Source of the DNA: Megaera polyxenophila
GTDB taxonomy: Bacteria; Pseudomonadota; Alphaproteobacteria; Rickettsiales; Rickettsiaceae
Assembly: GCF_029982035.1 (NCBI RefSeq)
Contig: NZ_CP104167.1
Coordinates: 109,483 to 173,482 of the forward strand
Direction of reading: 5' to 3'
DNA: 64,000 nt
The translations under genes and the position numbers were made by a program. Under the pieces are notes generated by a model. That model was not told where the DNA came from and ran no database searches. It saw nothing but the letters and a program-made list of their open reading frames with translations. Position 1 is the stretch's first letter; the number at the start of each line of letters is the position of its first letter. Of this stretch, positions 1-7,943 are shown piece by piece.

Positions 1-1
1 A

Positions 2-679
2 AAGAAAAAAGTTCTTCTTATTGACTTAGATCCCCAATGTCACTCAAGTTGTATTTATTGTCCTACAATACCCGCAGATAAAACTATCTCTGCCGCTTTT
101 ACAAATAAAAAACTTAACTTAAGAGACATAATGTTACCAGCAATAGTTCAAGAACAAACTATTGATACACTAAATATTATACCTTCTAATATAAAACTAG
201 CAACCGTGATAGAGCAAATCAGCGGAGCTCTTTATAGAGAAAAAATTCTTAAAAATCATATTGACAGAATTATAAATGATTTTGATTATATAATTCTTGA
301 TTGCCCACCAACCCTAGGGATATTAGCTATTAATGCTATATATTGCGCTACTTCCATTATTGTTCCTACTAGTTTTGGTAAATATTCGCTAGACGGAATG
401 GCTGACTTACTTGGGGCAATCAAAGAAATAAAAGAAGGTCAAACATATAATTTTTTTGTTTTAAAAAATTTATATGAACAAAGAAATACTCAAACAAACA
501 GATACATCCATGAACAATTAAAATCGCTCAGTGACAACACATTTACAACGACAATCAGGAAAAATGAAGCAATTAATCAGGCTCAGATAACAAGCTTACC
601 TATACAAGTATTCAACCCTTCTTCAAAAGGTGCTCAAGACTTTAACCTCCTTACAGAAGAGGTTATCCATTATGCTTAA
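2..679 (+). CDS. parA: ParA-family partition ATPase, 5' end outside window
   Basis: The frame is open from base 2, so the N-terminus and its P-loop lie off the window; about 225 residues are visible. The first residues (VLLIDLDPQ) match the Walker A' segment and DYIILDCPPTLG matches Walker B of ParA/MinD ATPases. A later stretch (VPTSFGKYSLDGMADL) fits the family's switch/helix region. ParA proteins position plasmid copies by ATP-dependent dynamic binding to the nucleoid. The stop overlaps the start of the next small gene, as in parA-partner operons. Identity as ParA is strong; the partition role is from family knowledge and position. Confidence 0.9.
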   Translation, partial: KKKVLLIDLDPQCHSSCIYCPTIPADKTISAAFTNKKLNLRDIMLPAIVQEQTIDTLNIIPSNIKLATVIEQISGALYREKILKNHIDRIINDFDYIILDCPPTLGILAINAIYCATSIIVPTSFGKYSLDGMADLLGAIKEIKEGQTYNFFVLKNLYEQRNTQTNRYIHEQLKSLSDNTFTTTIRKNEAINQAQITSLPIQVFNPSSKGAQDFNLLTEEVIHYA

Positions 680-989
680 TAAGAAATTAAATCCGCTATC
701 AGAATCAAAACTTTCTAAGACACTTACACAAATTACAGAAGGTAGTAATATAGAAAAAACTGGTTTTATCAAATCGCCTAATAAATCTTCTTTGTTTAAA
801 ACTAAATCGTTTAGACTAAGAGAAGCTGATTTTATAAGTTTATCAACTATTACAACAAAAATTAATAATAGTGATGAAAGAATGAGTTATTCTGATTCTC
901 AGGTTATAAGGGGTATAATAAATTATATCTCAGATAATATGGACAATAACCTTAAAAAACTTTTGCCTTATATAAAAAGTTCCTCATAA
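672..989 (+). CDS. Small basic protein downstream of parA, possible partition partner
   Basis: This 105-residue frame starts with an ATG that lies inside the last codons of parA, which suggests translational coupling. It is rich in Lys, Ser and Asn, with an N-terminal low-complexity stretch and a predicted helical C-terminal half (SYSDSQVIRGIINYISDNM). Size and position fit a small ParB-like or ribbon-helix-helix centromere-binding partner, but I see no ParB nuclease or clear HTH motif. An upstream in-frame start at 630 would overlap parA far more and is less likely. The function is inferred from context only. Confidence 0.6.
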   Translation: MLNKKLNPLSESKLSKTLTQITEGSNIEKTGFIKSPNKSSLFKTKSFRLREADFISLSTITTKINNSDERMSYSDSQVIRGIINYISDNMDNNLKKLLPYIKSSS

Positions 990-1032
990 AACAGCTTTTC
1001 TCTTTGGAATAAAAGGGTTTTTTAATCACTTA

Positions 1033-1204
1033 TGTATTACAGATGTATTACTTACGTAATACACTTATATTTCTTTTTTTTAATATATATTACTTTAATA
1101 AAACAAAAATAATACAATTTAGATAAAAAAATAATATTTATTGTTGTTTTTAAATAATACGTATTGATTTCGTATTATATTTACTATATGTATTAAACAA
1201 TACG
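1033..1204 (+). promoter_or_regulatory. Cluster of GTATTA/TAATAC sites, candidate iterons or operators
   Basis: The gap between the parA partner and the RHH gene carries repeated half-sites: TGTATTAC at 1033-1040 and 1044-1051, GTAATAC at 1056-1062, the palindrome AATACGTATT at 1156-1165, CGTATTATA at 1171-1179, and TGTATT-AAAC-AATACG at 1189-1204. Several are inverted relative to each other. The placement between partition and replication genes, just before a ribbon-helix-helix protein, suits an operator, a centromere (parS) or replication iterons. The sequence alone cannot separate these roles. Confidence 0.5.
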
Positions 1205-1252
1205 GTGTTTTGGCGTACATATCAACGGTAAAGTATAAAGAGATAGCAACTT

Positions 1253-1420
1253 ATGGCTAAAACAAACATCCCAGATGGAAAAACTAAAATATCAATTAAC
1301 ATCCCAGAAAGGTTATTGATTGAATTAGATACTTATAGAGAAGAAACAAAACAGGATCGCTCAAGTTGGATTACAAGTGCAATTATGGAAAAAATAGCAA
1401 TGATAAAGAAAAACAAGTAA
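1253..1420 (+). CDS. Ribbon-helix-helix (CopG/Arc-type) DNA-binding protein
   Basis: A 55-residue protein. The pattern KTKISINIPERLLIELDTYR followed by KQDRSSWITSAIMEKI is the beta-strand, helix, helix layout of RHH regulators: a hydrophobic alternating strand, a Pro-initiated helix and an S-S/W-I-TSAI helix. Dimers of such proteins bind short palindromes, and a cluster of GTATTA palindromes lies directly upstream, so autoregulation or copy control is likely. It sits between the partition genes and the replication gene. The fold is clear; whether it acts in copy control, in partition, or as a lone antitoxin is not. Confidence 0.75.
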   Translation: MAKTNIPDGKTKISINIPERLLIELDTYREETKQDRSSWITSAIMEKIAMIKKNK

Positions 1421-1583
1421 AAATAATAAAAAAGGAGTTAAACCTAGAAAAGCTTAACCCCATGTTTCCTATTATAAATTAAATAAGCCTGCAAGCATTA
1501 TCTAATAATAGAAATAAGTACTATTCATAATAGGCATAATGAGATTAAAAGTCAAGGTTTTACTCCGTAAATAAGGAGTAATT

Positions 1584-2873
1584 ATGGGACGTAAATCTAC
1601 TTTCGCTACTAATGTTGCACACAAGCAATACAAAATTATTCATCACCCTATATTAACTGGGAACATTACGCCTCATGATTGGTACGAGAAATTTACCAAT
1701 AATCGAGGGAGGCCTGATCTTTCCTTAATTTCTGTTCTTGCGGAAATTGTTTATTGGTATCGTCCTAAAAAGGTAAAAGATAACCAAACCGGCGATATTA
1801 CTTATGTAAATAAGTTTCTAGGAGACGCCTGGCAAACTTCTTATGAACATTTCGAGAAAAAATTCGGCTTTAATCGGGAAAAACTTCGGAGAATTTTTGT
1901 CAAACTAGAACAAATGGGTATTTGCTATAGAGAATTCCGCAATGTTAAGTTAAGAGGCCAGACTTATAACAACAGGCTATTCATTCACTTAAGTCCTCAG
2001 TTTTTAAGTTCTTATGCCGATAATAAAAAATTTACCGAGCTAAAAACTATCAACAATCCCGTCAAACCTGATTTTTCTGCGCCTAAAAGAGAGGGGGGCT
2101 CTCCTCATTTTGGAGGAGATCATTTAATAGATAAAGAAAATAAGAATAATATATTTAAAAATAGATCTACAGAATGTAAATCTATTTTTGGTAAAAATTC
2201 TTTTAAAAAAGAAGAATCGGTAAAAAAGCCTGTTCGATTAGATTTTAATGAAGCTAAACCATTGAAAGACTTCTATCCATTAAATAAAGACGATGCTAGT
2301 CGGTTACAAAGCTTGTCTGGTCGGGGTTTTAGCTTAAATGCGATGAATGAAATATTGCTTGATATGTCAAAACGCCTGACAGATCGCTTCTTTAAAAGCA
2401 AAAAGGTTTTCATAAACTACATGGCCAAGGCCCTGACATACGAAAAAAGGGATGCGGTAAAAATCAATAATGATAGTTTTAAAATTAGAAATAACCTAAC
2501 CCTAGAAGAAATAGAAGATAGAGAAAGGGAAAAGTACTTAAGTAAAATAGAAGAGAGCCAGCAGACATCGCAACAAGGGATACTCAAGAAGAAGCTGGCA
2601 GCGTGCCTTACGCCTAAAACAGCTTACGATCTGCTCCGGGCATACAAAGCAGCAGATATTAGAGAAGGTACGTTTTACCTTTATTTATCAACTCATGTAG
2701 AAATAACTGCTGCGGAAAAAGGGCAAATTGTTCAAGAAATACGATCTATTTATGAGCAGGATCATATTACAGATAAGGATTCAGTTTATATCCATGAACT
2801 TCAAATAATTATGTCGTCAAAAACGACTATTATGTCAATTGATCAGAATCAACCACTTTCATCTGAGAGATGA
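1584..2873 (+). pseudogene. Plasmid replication initiator, 5' portion (3' end cut off by IS200/IS605 element)
   Basis: A 429-residue frame preceded by AAGGAGTAATT, a good ribosome binding site. The N-terminal 150 residues (PDLSLISVLAEIVYWY, then FEKKFGFNREKLRRIFVKLEQMGI) look like a winged-helix replication-initiator domain; a charged linker and a helical domain (about residues 320-400) follow. The stop falls inside a perfect hairpin at 2856-2876 that belongs to the left end of an IS200/IS605 element, so the last residues are element-encoded. The missing C-terminus, a DnaA N-domain-like segment, resumes at 3422. I infer the Rep gene of the plasmid, now truncated. Confidence 0.7.
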
Positions 2874-3420
2874 AAGTTTGATCTTTGCGACTAGAAGTCG
2901 CTTATCAAGCTAAAGCTCATTCTAGCCTAATATTTGAAGTAAAGTCGGTCTCATGAGCGTCAGTGTGTTTGTTGATATATTCGTTAATCATATCATCTGT
3001 AACATTACCGCTAGTTGAACTGAAGTATCCTCTGCCCCATAAATGTCTACCCCAGTATTTCTTTTTTAGTATCGGAAATTCTTCCTGTATTCTTTTAGAT
3101 GATCTTCCCTTAGCTTTCTGAACAAATTCACTAATTTTAATATGCGGAGGAATATTTGCAAATATATGGACATGGTCGCTTGATACAACGCCATTTTCTA
3201 TCTTTATACTCATTTCCTCAGCTACCTGTAACACTAGTTCCCGAACACGTTTTTTTATGTCGTAAGTAAGTACCTTATAGCGATATTTCGTTATCCATAC
3301 TATATGATAACGATGATAAAAAACTGAATGTGATCTTTTGTTATAGTAAGTCATAGACTTATGATGCTACCGCATCATGGCGCATTAGACAAGCTAAAGC
3401 TTTTCCATCTGGAAGATGGA
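2856..3420 (-). mobile_element. IS200/IS605-type element in the replication gene
   Basis: The element has no terminal inverted repeats but is bounded by imperfect and perfect hairpins, as expected for IS200/IS605. On the left are a 9-bp stem with 3-nt loop at 2856-2876 and GCGACT-AGA-AGTCGC at 2887-2901. On the right are ATGATGC-TACC-GCATCAT at 3361-3378 and a 7-bp stem at 3404-3420. The 12-mer CAAGCTAAAGCT occurs at both ends (2905 and 3390). Exact ends are uncertain by a few bases. It carries only the tyrosine transposase gene and no tnpB. Confidence 0.8.
2917..3354 (-). CDS. tnpA: IS200/IS605 family tyrosine transposase TnpA (Y1 HUH)
   Basis: A 145-residue protein, the usual length for IS200 TnpA. 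It has the family start (HSVFYHRYHIVWITKYR), the metal-binding HUH motif as HVHIF near residues 62-66, GRSSKRIQEEFP, and WGRGYFSSTSGNVTDDMINEYI. The tyrosine in the last block is the likely nucleophile. TnpA excises and inserts single-stranded DNA using the end hairpins. The frame appears intact, so the element could be active. It is transcribed opposite to the interrupted replication gene. Confidence 0.92.
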   Translation of the reverse strand: MTYYNKRSHSVFYHRYHIVWITKYRYKVLTYDIKKRVRELVLQVAEEMSIKIENGVVSSDHVHIFANIPPHIKISEFVQKAKGRSSKRIQEEFPILKKKYWGRHLWGRGYFSSTSGNVTDDMINEYINKHTDAHETDFTSNIRLE

Positions 3421-3421
3421 G

Positions 3422-3559
3422 GTTTTCACCACCAAAGGGACTATAAAACTACGAGCTCCAACTTTGTTTATCAGGGACTGGGTACAGCAGAACTATCAGC
3501 ATCTACTTGAGCAGTTCTGCAATAACGAAAATTTCCGCTTAATGGAGGTTACTGTATGA
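3422..3559 (+). pseudogene. Replication initiator, 3' remnant (DnaA N-domain-like)
   Basis: Directly after the IS200/IS605 right-end hairpin a frame is open to a stop at 3557-3559. It contains LRAPTLFIRDWVQQNY and then HLLEQFC, matching the end of the DnaA N-terminal domain (the K-L-x-A-P-x-x-F-x-x-D-W signature). The same domain ends many rickettsial plasmid initiators, so this is the lost C-terminus of the gene starting at 1584. The stop overlaps the ATG of the next gene (ATGA), which shows the original operon spacing. Confidence 0.75.
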
Positions 3560-5268
3560 CTTTATTTTTCAGACAAGTTCTTGTAGCTCTAGTAATACCT
3601 ACTTTGATCATTACAGGAGTCAACGGCATGGTGTTTGCTGCCGGAGTTAATCCGCAAATTGCCAATATCAGTTACTGGTATGGGGATGATGACATTAGAG
3701 CAGTTATTAAAAGCCGTCTTGGCGATAGTGTATATATTGCCCCTGCAATACCAAACAATTCTGAATTAATCAGTGCCTCAGCAACTGCAGCTTTAGCAGA
3801 GGCACAAGCAGGAAAACCAGCATTGATTCCGGTAAACTTAAGCAATAATCACTGGACGGGGATTGCAATCAGGATGAAAGCTGACGGTAACATTATCGTA
3901 TTTTACAACGATTCATTTGGTACTTCTGTTGGTGGCATAAGTAGTGAGAGCGGTCAGTATATTGAGGCTATAAAAAAGATTCTACCGACTGCCGAAATAG
4001 TTGATTTGCGAGTTCATCAGCAGAACGACGGATCGAGTTGCGGTGCATTTACGGCTGAGAATCTGATAGCTTTAGCTAGCCTAAATCAGGTAAACCTGAC
4101 CCCTGAAGCAGCAAGAGAGTTACTTGCAAAAATTAACGACGCAAGAACTATCCGTATTTTGCAACTTGGAAGCCTCGAGGCAAAAATAATCACAGCTGCT
4201 GAAATAATAGCAGGAAGTGTGGCCGGCAAGTATGCGGAAGCAGTCAGCGGAGTTGCCTTTTCTGATATGGCAAATTTTGCCTGCGCTACAATGGACAGAC
4301 TTACACATCTGTATTTAATTGATTCCGGTAATATGGGTGTATCTAGCGGAGACGGGGAATCAGATTATGGTTTATGGATCAAGGGAAGCTATGGAAGCGG
4401 TACATTCAAACCTCAGAATTCGCTTGCGATAAAGCAGAAATCTACAGGAGGGTCTATCGGTTTTGACGGCAAGATCGATGATGATACCATCATTGGTATT
4501 GCTCTAAATCATAACCGGACAAAACTTAAGCCAAAATCCACTTCTGAAACTGTAGTAAGTAATATTAGTAATAATACCGGTAGCAAGTTTAGCGGGGATA
4601 TCAGATCACTCATCGGTAGTCTTTACGGAAATATTAACATGAGTGAAAGGTTGGTACTCAGCGGTGAGGCTAGGCTCGGTCAGGTTGACGCTAAAATGAA
4701 TTATCAGTCTTTGCTTAATGGAAATAGCAGGTTCAGGTTAAAAGGTGAATTACTTGGGGGATCGCTAACGGCTGACTATTATTACCCTATAGCTAAGCTC
4801 TTTGCAGTTCCAAACCTTGGTGTTTCCTATGAGACCATAAAGTTAAAGGGCAGGGATCAAGGGAATCTCAAGATCGACAAGCTTGCTATCCGGAAACCTG
4901 CAATTACGGGCGGACTTGCTCTAACAGGAGTTTTTGAAATTGGAGAATGTCAATTAATCCCTGAAATCAGAGCAGGTTATGAAGCAGGATTTTCTGTTAA
5001 ATCAAACAGACTAAAAATTAGCAATAGCGGTGGGATGCCTCTTTCTAATTACAGGATACCAGTGCCAAAGATACCTACAGACTTGGAGCAAGTATGGGCA
5101 TTACTTTTTCAAGATTTGAGGCAAGTGCCGGTTATGAGAGGACAGGCTACAAGCATTACTCAGGGAACAGCTTTTATGGAAAGCTGCGGATTAACATTTA
5201 ACAAAGGGAGAAACAATCATGGAAAACAAAGGGGAAGAAATCAGGGAGTTACTGAGTCATATTCTTAA
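3556..5268 (+). CDS. Secreted Ulp1-like cysteine protease with autotransporter barrel (frameshifted near end)
   Basis: The N-terminus is a signal peptide (hydrophobic LVALVIPTLIITG, then a cleavage-like VFA-AG). Residues about 70-190 resemble a C48/Ulp1 (CE clan) protease: HW in NNHWTGI, Asp in FYNDSFG and Cys in QQNDGSSCGAF give a His-Asp-Gln-Cys set. From about residue 270 a glycine- and aromatic-rich beta region (DYGLWIKGSYGSGTF onward) is an autotransporter barrel. The current frame loses the barrel end: after about 5060 the family-like ending (RLGASMGITFSRFEASAG to YGKLRINI, stop 5199-5201) sits in the -1 frame. A one-base deletion near 5070-5076 would explain it. The role, cleaving ubiquitin-like conjugates in a host, is inference. 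Confidence 0.75.
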   Translation: MTLFFRQVLVALVIPTLIITGVNGMVFAAGVNPQIANISYWYGDDDIRAVIKSRLGDSVYIAPAIPNNSELISASATAALAEAQAGKPALIPVNLSNNHWTGIAIRMKADGNIIVFYNDSFGTSVGGISSESGQYIEAIKKILPTAEIVDLRVHQQNDGSSCGAFTAENLIALASLNQVNLTPEAARELLAKINDARTIRILQLGSLEAKIITAAEIIAGSVAGKYAEAVSGVAFSDMANFACATMDRLTHLYLIDSGNMGVSSGDGESDYGLWIKGSYGSGTFKPQNSLAIKQKSTGGSIGFDGKIDDDTIIGIALNHNRTKLKPKSTSETVVSNISNNTGSKFSGDIRSLIGSLYGNINMSERLVLSGEARLGQVDAKMNYQSLLNGNSRFRLKGELLGGSLTADYYYPIAKLFAVPNLGVSYETIKLKGRDQGNLKIDKLAIRKPAITGGLALTGVFEIGECQLIPEIRAGYEAGFSVKSNRLKISNSGGMPLSNYRIPVPKIPTDLEQVWALLFQDLRQVPVMRGQATSITQGTAFMESCGLTFNKGRNNHGKQRGRNQGVTESYS

Positions 5269-5461
5269 CAAACTTGATCGGCTAGAGCAAAAAATAGAAA
5301 GGCAGGAAGAGGATATAAGAATCTTTCTTACTAGTAGAGATTCAAGTTATGAACCAAGTAGCCTGTTCCTTGCCCAGCAAAAGGCAACTAGAACCTCAGT
5401 AGAGTTACTAAGAGAAGAGATCGAGGAATTGCATCAGGTAATTAGAGTGATTTTGAAGTAA
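5219..5461 (+). CDS. Small coiled-coil protein, unknown function
   Basis: An 80-residue protein with RBS AAAGGGAG 9 bases before the ATG. Almost the whole chain is charged heptad-like helix (IRELLSHILNKLDRLEQKIE and VELLREEIEELHQVIRV), so a coiled coil is likely. There is no membrane segment or cysteine. It overlaps only the out-of-frame tail of the autotransporter gene; the repaired barrel would stop at 5201, before this start. The next gene begins 24 bases downstream, so they are likely co-transcribed. I do not recognise a family. Confidence 0.6.
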   Translation: MENKGEEIRELLSHILNKLDRLEQKIERQEEDIRIFLTSRDSSYEPSSLFLAQQKATRTSVELLREEIEELHQVIRVILK

Positions 5462-5485
5462 AAGCAGTAAACAAAGCGAGGATAC

Positions 5486-5905
5486 ATGGAAAAGGATAAT
5501 AAGAAGTTTAATCTGTCAAATCTGGTGACCACCGGTTTGCTTACTGGATTATTAGCAATTGGCGCAGCACATTATATGGAAAATAAAAAGAGAACTGAGC
5601 TGGAAGAAAACCTCCTAGAAGTTGTCAATGATCTGGTGATTTGGCACAAGCAAAGAACAGAATTAGCTGATGAGAATACTAAGGTAGTTAAATACCTTAG
5701 CGGATTCCATGGGATGACCCCTCGGGCCGCAGAGCTTGGAATATTATTTGCTGATAAGGAATTTAGAGAAAGAATACAAAATGACAGCAAACTCCGTAGT
5801 GGATTAGTGATAGCGATGAGGTTTGGGAAAGATAATAACATAGAGTTAGCACAACAATTAGAAGAACAAATTAATAAAAGTAAGGAACAAAAGGAGGAAA
5901 AATAA
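5486..5905 (+). CDS. Membrane-anchored helical protein, unknown function
   Basis: A 139-residue protein with one N-terminal hydrophobic segment (LVTTGLLTGLLAIGAAHYM, about residues 13-31) and then a long charged helical part (LEENLLEVVNDLVIWHKQRTE) and a Lys/Glu-rich tail. This suggests a single-pass membrane anchor with a cytoplasmic or periplasmic helical domain. It is preceded by GCGAGGATAC. Its stop overlaps the next gene's ATG (TAATG), so it forms an operon with the XRE regulator. Function unknown. Confidence 0.6.
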   Translation: MEKDNKKFNLSNLVTTGLLTGLLAIGAAHYMENKKRTELEENLLEVVNDLVIWHKQRTELADENTKVVKYLSGFHGMTPRAAELGILFADKEFRERIQNDSKLRSGLVIAMRFGKDNNIELAQQLEEQINKSKEQKEEK

Positions 5906-6282
5906 TGGGAAGAAAAAACAGTTATTTAGATGAAATAGATAAATTTATAGGTAATAGAATCTATTCCCTACGGTTAGCAAAGGGGTTATCTCGCCAGCAA
6001 TTATCAAAAGTAATCGGTGTTACTCACCAGCAGCTACAGAAATACGAAAACGGAACTAATCGGGTTGCTGCTTCAAGGCTAATGCTAATTGCTAAAGCTT
6101 TGGAGCAGGAGATACCATATTTTTACCAAGGTTTTACAGTGGGTAATAATAGCTTGCCAGAAACAAAAAATCAACGCCTGTGCATTGAGGTAGCACGGAA
6201 TTTCAGGCGTATCGGGAATAGGGAACATCAGGACGCAATCAATACTCTGGTTAAATCATTGTTAAAGGCACGAGTAGCATAA
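5905..6282 (+). CDS. XRE-family helix-turn-helix regulator
   Basis: A 125-residue protein. Residues about 18-72 form an XRE/Cro-type HTH: IYSLRLAKGLSRQQLSKVIG, VTHQQLQKYENGTNRVAASR, LMLIAKALEQEI. This version (R-x-x-x-G-x-S-Q-x-x-L...QxQKYExGxNR) is common in alphaproteobacterial chromosomes and mobile elements. The C-terminal half is helical and unassigned. It overlaps the preceding membrane-anchored gene and lies just upstream of the tra cluster, so it may regulate transfer genes; that is inference from position. Confidence 0.85.
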   Translation: MGRKNSYLDEIDKFIGNRIYSLRLAKGLSRQQLSKVIGVTHQQLQKYENGTNRVAASRLMLIAKALEQEIPYFYQGFTVGNNSLPETKNQRLCIEVARNFRRIGNREHQDAINTLVKSLLKARVA

Positions 6283-6315
6283 ATAAATCAAATTAATCAA
6301 AGGAGAAAAGCATAG

Positions 6316-6528
6316 ATGATGGAAGAAAAGAGTGAGGACTTTTCAAATTATCCTTCTCTGCAGGATTTTAAAAATTTATGGGAATTTAAAATGGCTTGTG
6401 TGAAGAGGGATTGGGATTTAGCCGGTGGATATCCTACTTACTCCCTTAATATTTGTGCACAGGCAAGTTCTTTTTGGAAAGAAGAATTAACGGAAATAAT
6501 AAACAATTTAATTAAAGGAGAAAAATAA
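6316..6528 (+). CDS. Small hypothetical protein
   Basis: A 70-residue acidic protein with RBS AAAGGAGAAAA upstream. An ATG directly follows the first, so the start could be 6316 or 6319. It has a Trp/Phe-rich middle (FKNLWEFKMACVKRDW) and two cysteines, and no membrane segment. It ends 110 bases before traA. I recognise no family. It may be a small accessory gene of the tra operon, since spacing and strand are the same. Confidence 0.5.
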   Translation: MMEEKSEDFSNYPSLQDFKNLWEFKMACVKRDWDLAGGYPTYSLNICAQASSFWKEELTEIINNLIKGEK

Positions 6529-6557
6529 AAATGAGCGATTGAGGGAGAATTAACGGG

Positions 6558-6627
6558 ATGGGGCAGTCTTGGCGGATAGCGAATCATCTTAAAGAGTTGG
6601 TAGTACAGAAAATTAATTTTAATAACG
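6558..6627 (+). repeat. Palindromic repeat copy A upstream of traA (RPE-like)
   Basis: About 70 bases here closely match the copy at 17252-17355 before traU. Shared blocks include GGCAGTCTTGGCGGATAGCG, AATCATCTTAAAGA and, farther on, AATTTTAATAACGG. In this copy the left arm of the palindrome is degraded, whereas the traU copy keeps a 12-bp perfect dyad. Read forward it encodes RQSWRIANHLK-like residues in frame with both downstream genes. The behaviour resembles rickettsial palindromic elements, which insert in coding regions. I cannot assign it to a named class. Confidence 0.65.
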
Positions 6628-6638
6628 GAGAATTAAAC

Positions 6639-7013
6639 ATGCAAAACAAGCAAATTTCAAAATCAAAAAATACTTCTAAAGATTTAATAGTAAATACAAC
6701 CGAATCGATACAAAAACCTAAATTAAATTCCTGGCTAAAACCTTTGATTCTTGGGGCAGGATTATTATCTGCAACTTTTGCTCTTTACCCTGAACTAGTA
6801 CTCGCTGCATTTGATATAGACAAAGGCGTTACTGCCGGAACAAAACCTTTACTTGATGGGGTTCAGGCCCACTGGGGTAAAGGGGTATTACTAAGTGGAA
6901 CGGCTGCAGCACTAGTTGGAGAAGGTGACCCAAGACAAAGAGCAATCAGGGCCGGTCTTGGATGCGGTGCTGCCGGGGTTGTGATACTAGGGTTAATTGG
7001 AATGCTTGGATAA
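6639..7013 (+). CDS. traA: F-type pilin TraA-like
   Basis: I chose the ATG at 6639, with ACGGAG 9 bases upstream; an in-frame ATG at 6558 lies inside the palindromic repeat. The 124-residue product has a hydrophilic leader, a hydrophobic segment (LILGAGLLSATFALYP) with possible cleavage after VLAAFD, a short loop and a second hydrophobic stretch (AGVVILGLIGMLG) at the C-terminus. Leader plus two-helix hairpin is the F-pilin plan. It is directly followed by traL, the standard F order. Pilin subunits are polymerised into the conjugative pilus. Confidence 0.7.
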   Translation: MQNKQISKSKNTSKDLIVNTTESIQKPKLNSWLKPLILGAGLLSATFALYPELVLAAFDIDKGVTAGTKPLLDGVQAHWGKGVLLSGTAAALVGEGDPRQRAIRAGLGCGAAGVVILGLIGMLG

Positions 7014-7019
7014 AAGAAG

Positions 7020-7304
7020 ATGGCAAGAAGAGTATTTACCAAATGTCTGAATCAGGAATTAAAGATATTTAATTTCTCGGTCGGTTCTTTAATTGGTGGT
7101 GGCATCTTGCTTGTACTAGGGGCCTTGAGTAAAGGTCTGATGTGGGGCATAGGGGCAGGGGTCATTGGTTTCATGATTGGGCGATGGTTATCAAGGCAAT
7201 GGTTTTTAGGACAAATACAGCGCAAGCTCTATTGGTATTTTCCGTTTGAGAAAATTTTCATTGATAAGAACACCCCGCCTTCTTATTTGCGTAGTTTGAT
7301 GTAA
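7020..7304 (+). CDS. traL: TraL, F-type T4SS inner-membrane protein
   Basis: A 94-residue protein, the TraL size. It begins with a short cytoplasmic stretch, has two adjacent hydrophobic segments (FSVGSLIGGGILLVLGAL and MWGIGAGVIGFMIGRWL), and ends with a WYFP...PPSYLRSLM tail typical of TraL/VirB3-like proteins. It starts 7 bases after the traA stop. TraL is needed for pilus tip assembly in F-like systems. The frame is intact. Confidence 0.8.
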   Translation: MARRVFTKCLNQELKIFNFSVGSLIGGGILLVLGALSKGLMWGIGAGVIGFMIGRWLSRQWFLGQIQRKLYWYFPFEKIFIDKNTPPSYLRSLM

Positions 7305-7353
7305 TGGTTTTTCGCCGGTAATAGGAAATCTGATTAAAACGGGATTTGGTTAT

Positions 7354-7943
7354 ATGGAAAAGCAGGTAATGGTTAAGAATATAGATCAGGTAGCAAGGCA
7401 ACGGAATTTTCTGCTGCTGCTGGTGATAGTAAGCGTATTTTCGGTTGCAGCTCTTAGTCTTAAGCTAATTACAACCGAGGCAAAGGTGATTTTAGCTCCG
7501 GGTTTAAATCAAGAGGTATGGACGTCGGATAAAGGTGTTTCAATCAGTTATTTAGAAGAAACTTCAGCAATGTACCTGCCGTTACTACTTGTCTGACCTC
7601 TGATTCCATTGACTGGAAAAAAGAGCTGCTGATGAACCACGTATCACAAAGTGATGCAAAATATATGAGATTGATTAACGAATATTTTGCTGCCAGCAAG
7701 GAGAAGTACAAACGATTCTCATTAAGTACTCACTTTGCTGTTAAAAGTTTTGAGGTTAATCAGAAAGAGTTAACGGTTAAAGCTATCGGTCAATTAAACA
7801 GCCGGTTCGGTGAGCGTGGCCTGCAGAATATACCTGCTGTTTACGGTCTTAGTTTTGAATGGAGGTCGGGGAAGTTGTTGTTGAAGGAGTTTGTCAAGTT
7901 AAGTAAAGAAGAAGAGGAATTATATGACCATGAGCAAAACTAG
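7354..7943 (+). pseudogene. traE: TraE, F-type T4SS protein, frameshifted
   Basis: The first part (7354-7596) has a cytoplasmic start, one membrane segment (FLLLLVIVSVFSVAALSLKL) and the TraE-like segment SISYLEETSAMYLPLLL, then meets a stop. The rest of TraE continues in the -1 frame: LTSDSIDWKKELLMNHVS, then SKEKYKRFSLSTHF and a beta-rich end (YGLSFEWRSGKLLLKEF). Together about 195 residues, the expected TraE (VirB5/VirB8-like) length. A one-base loss near 7585-7595 splits it. Either the gene is dead or the second half is made from an internal start. Confidence 0.8.
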
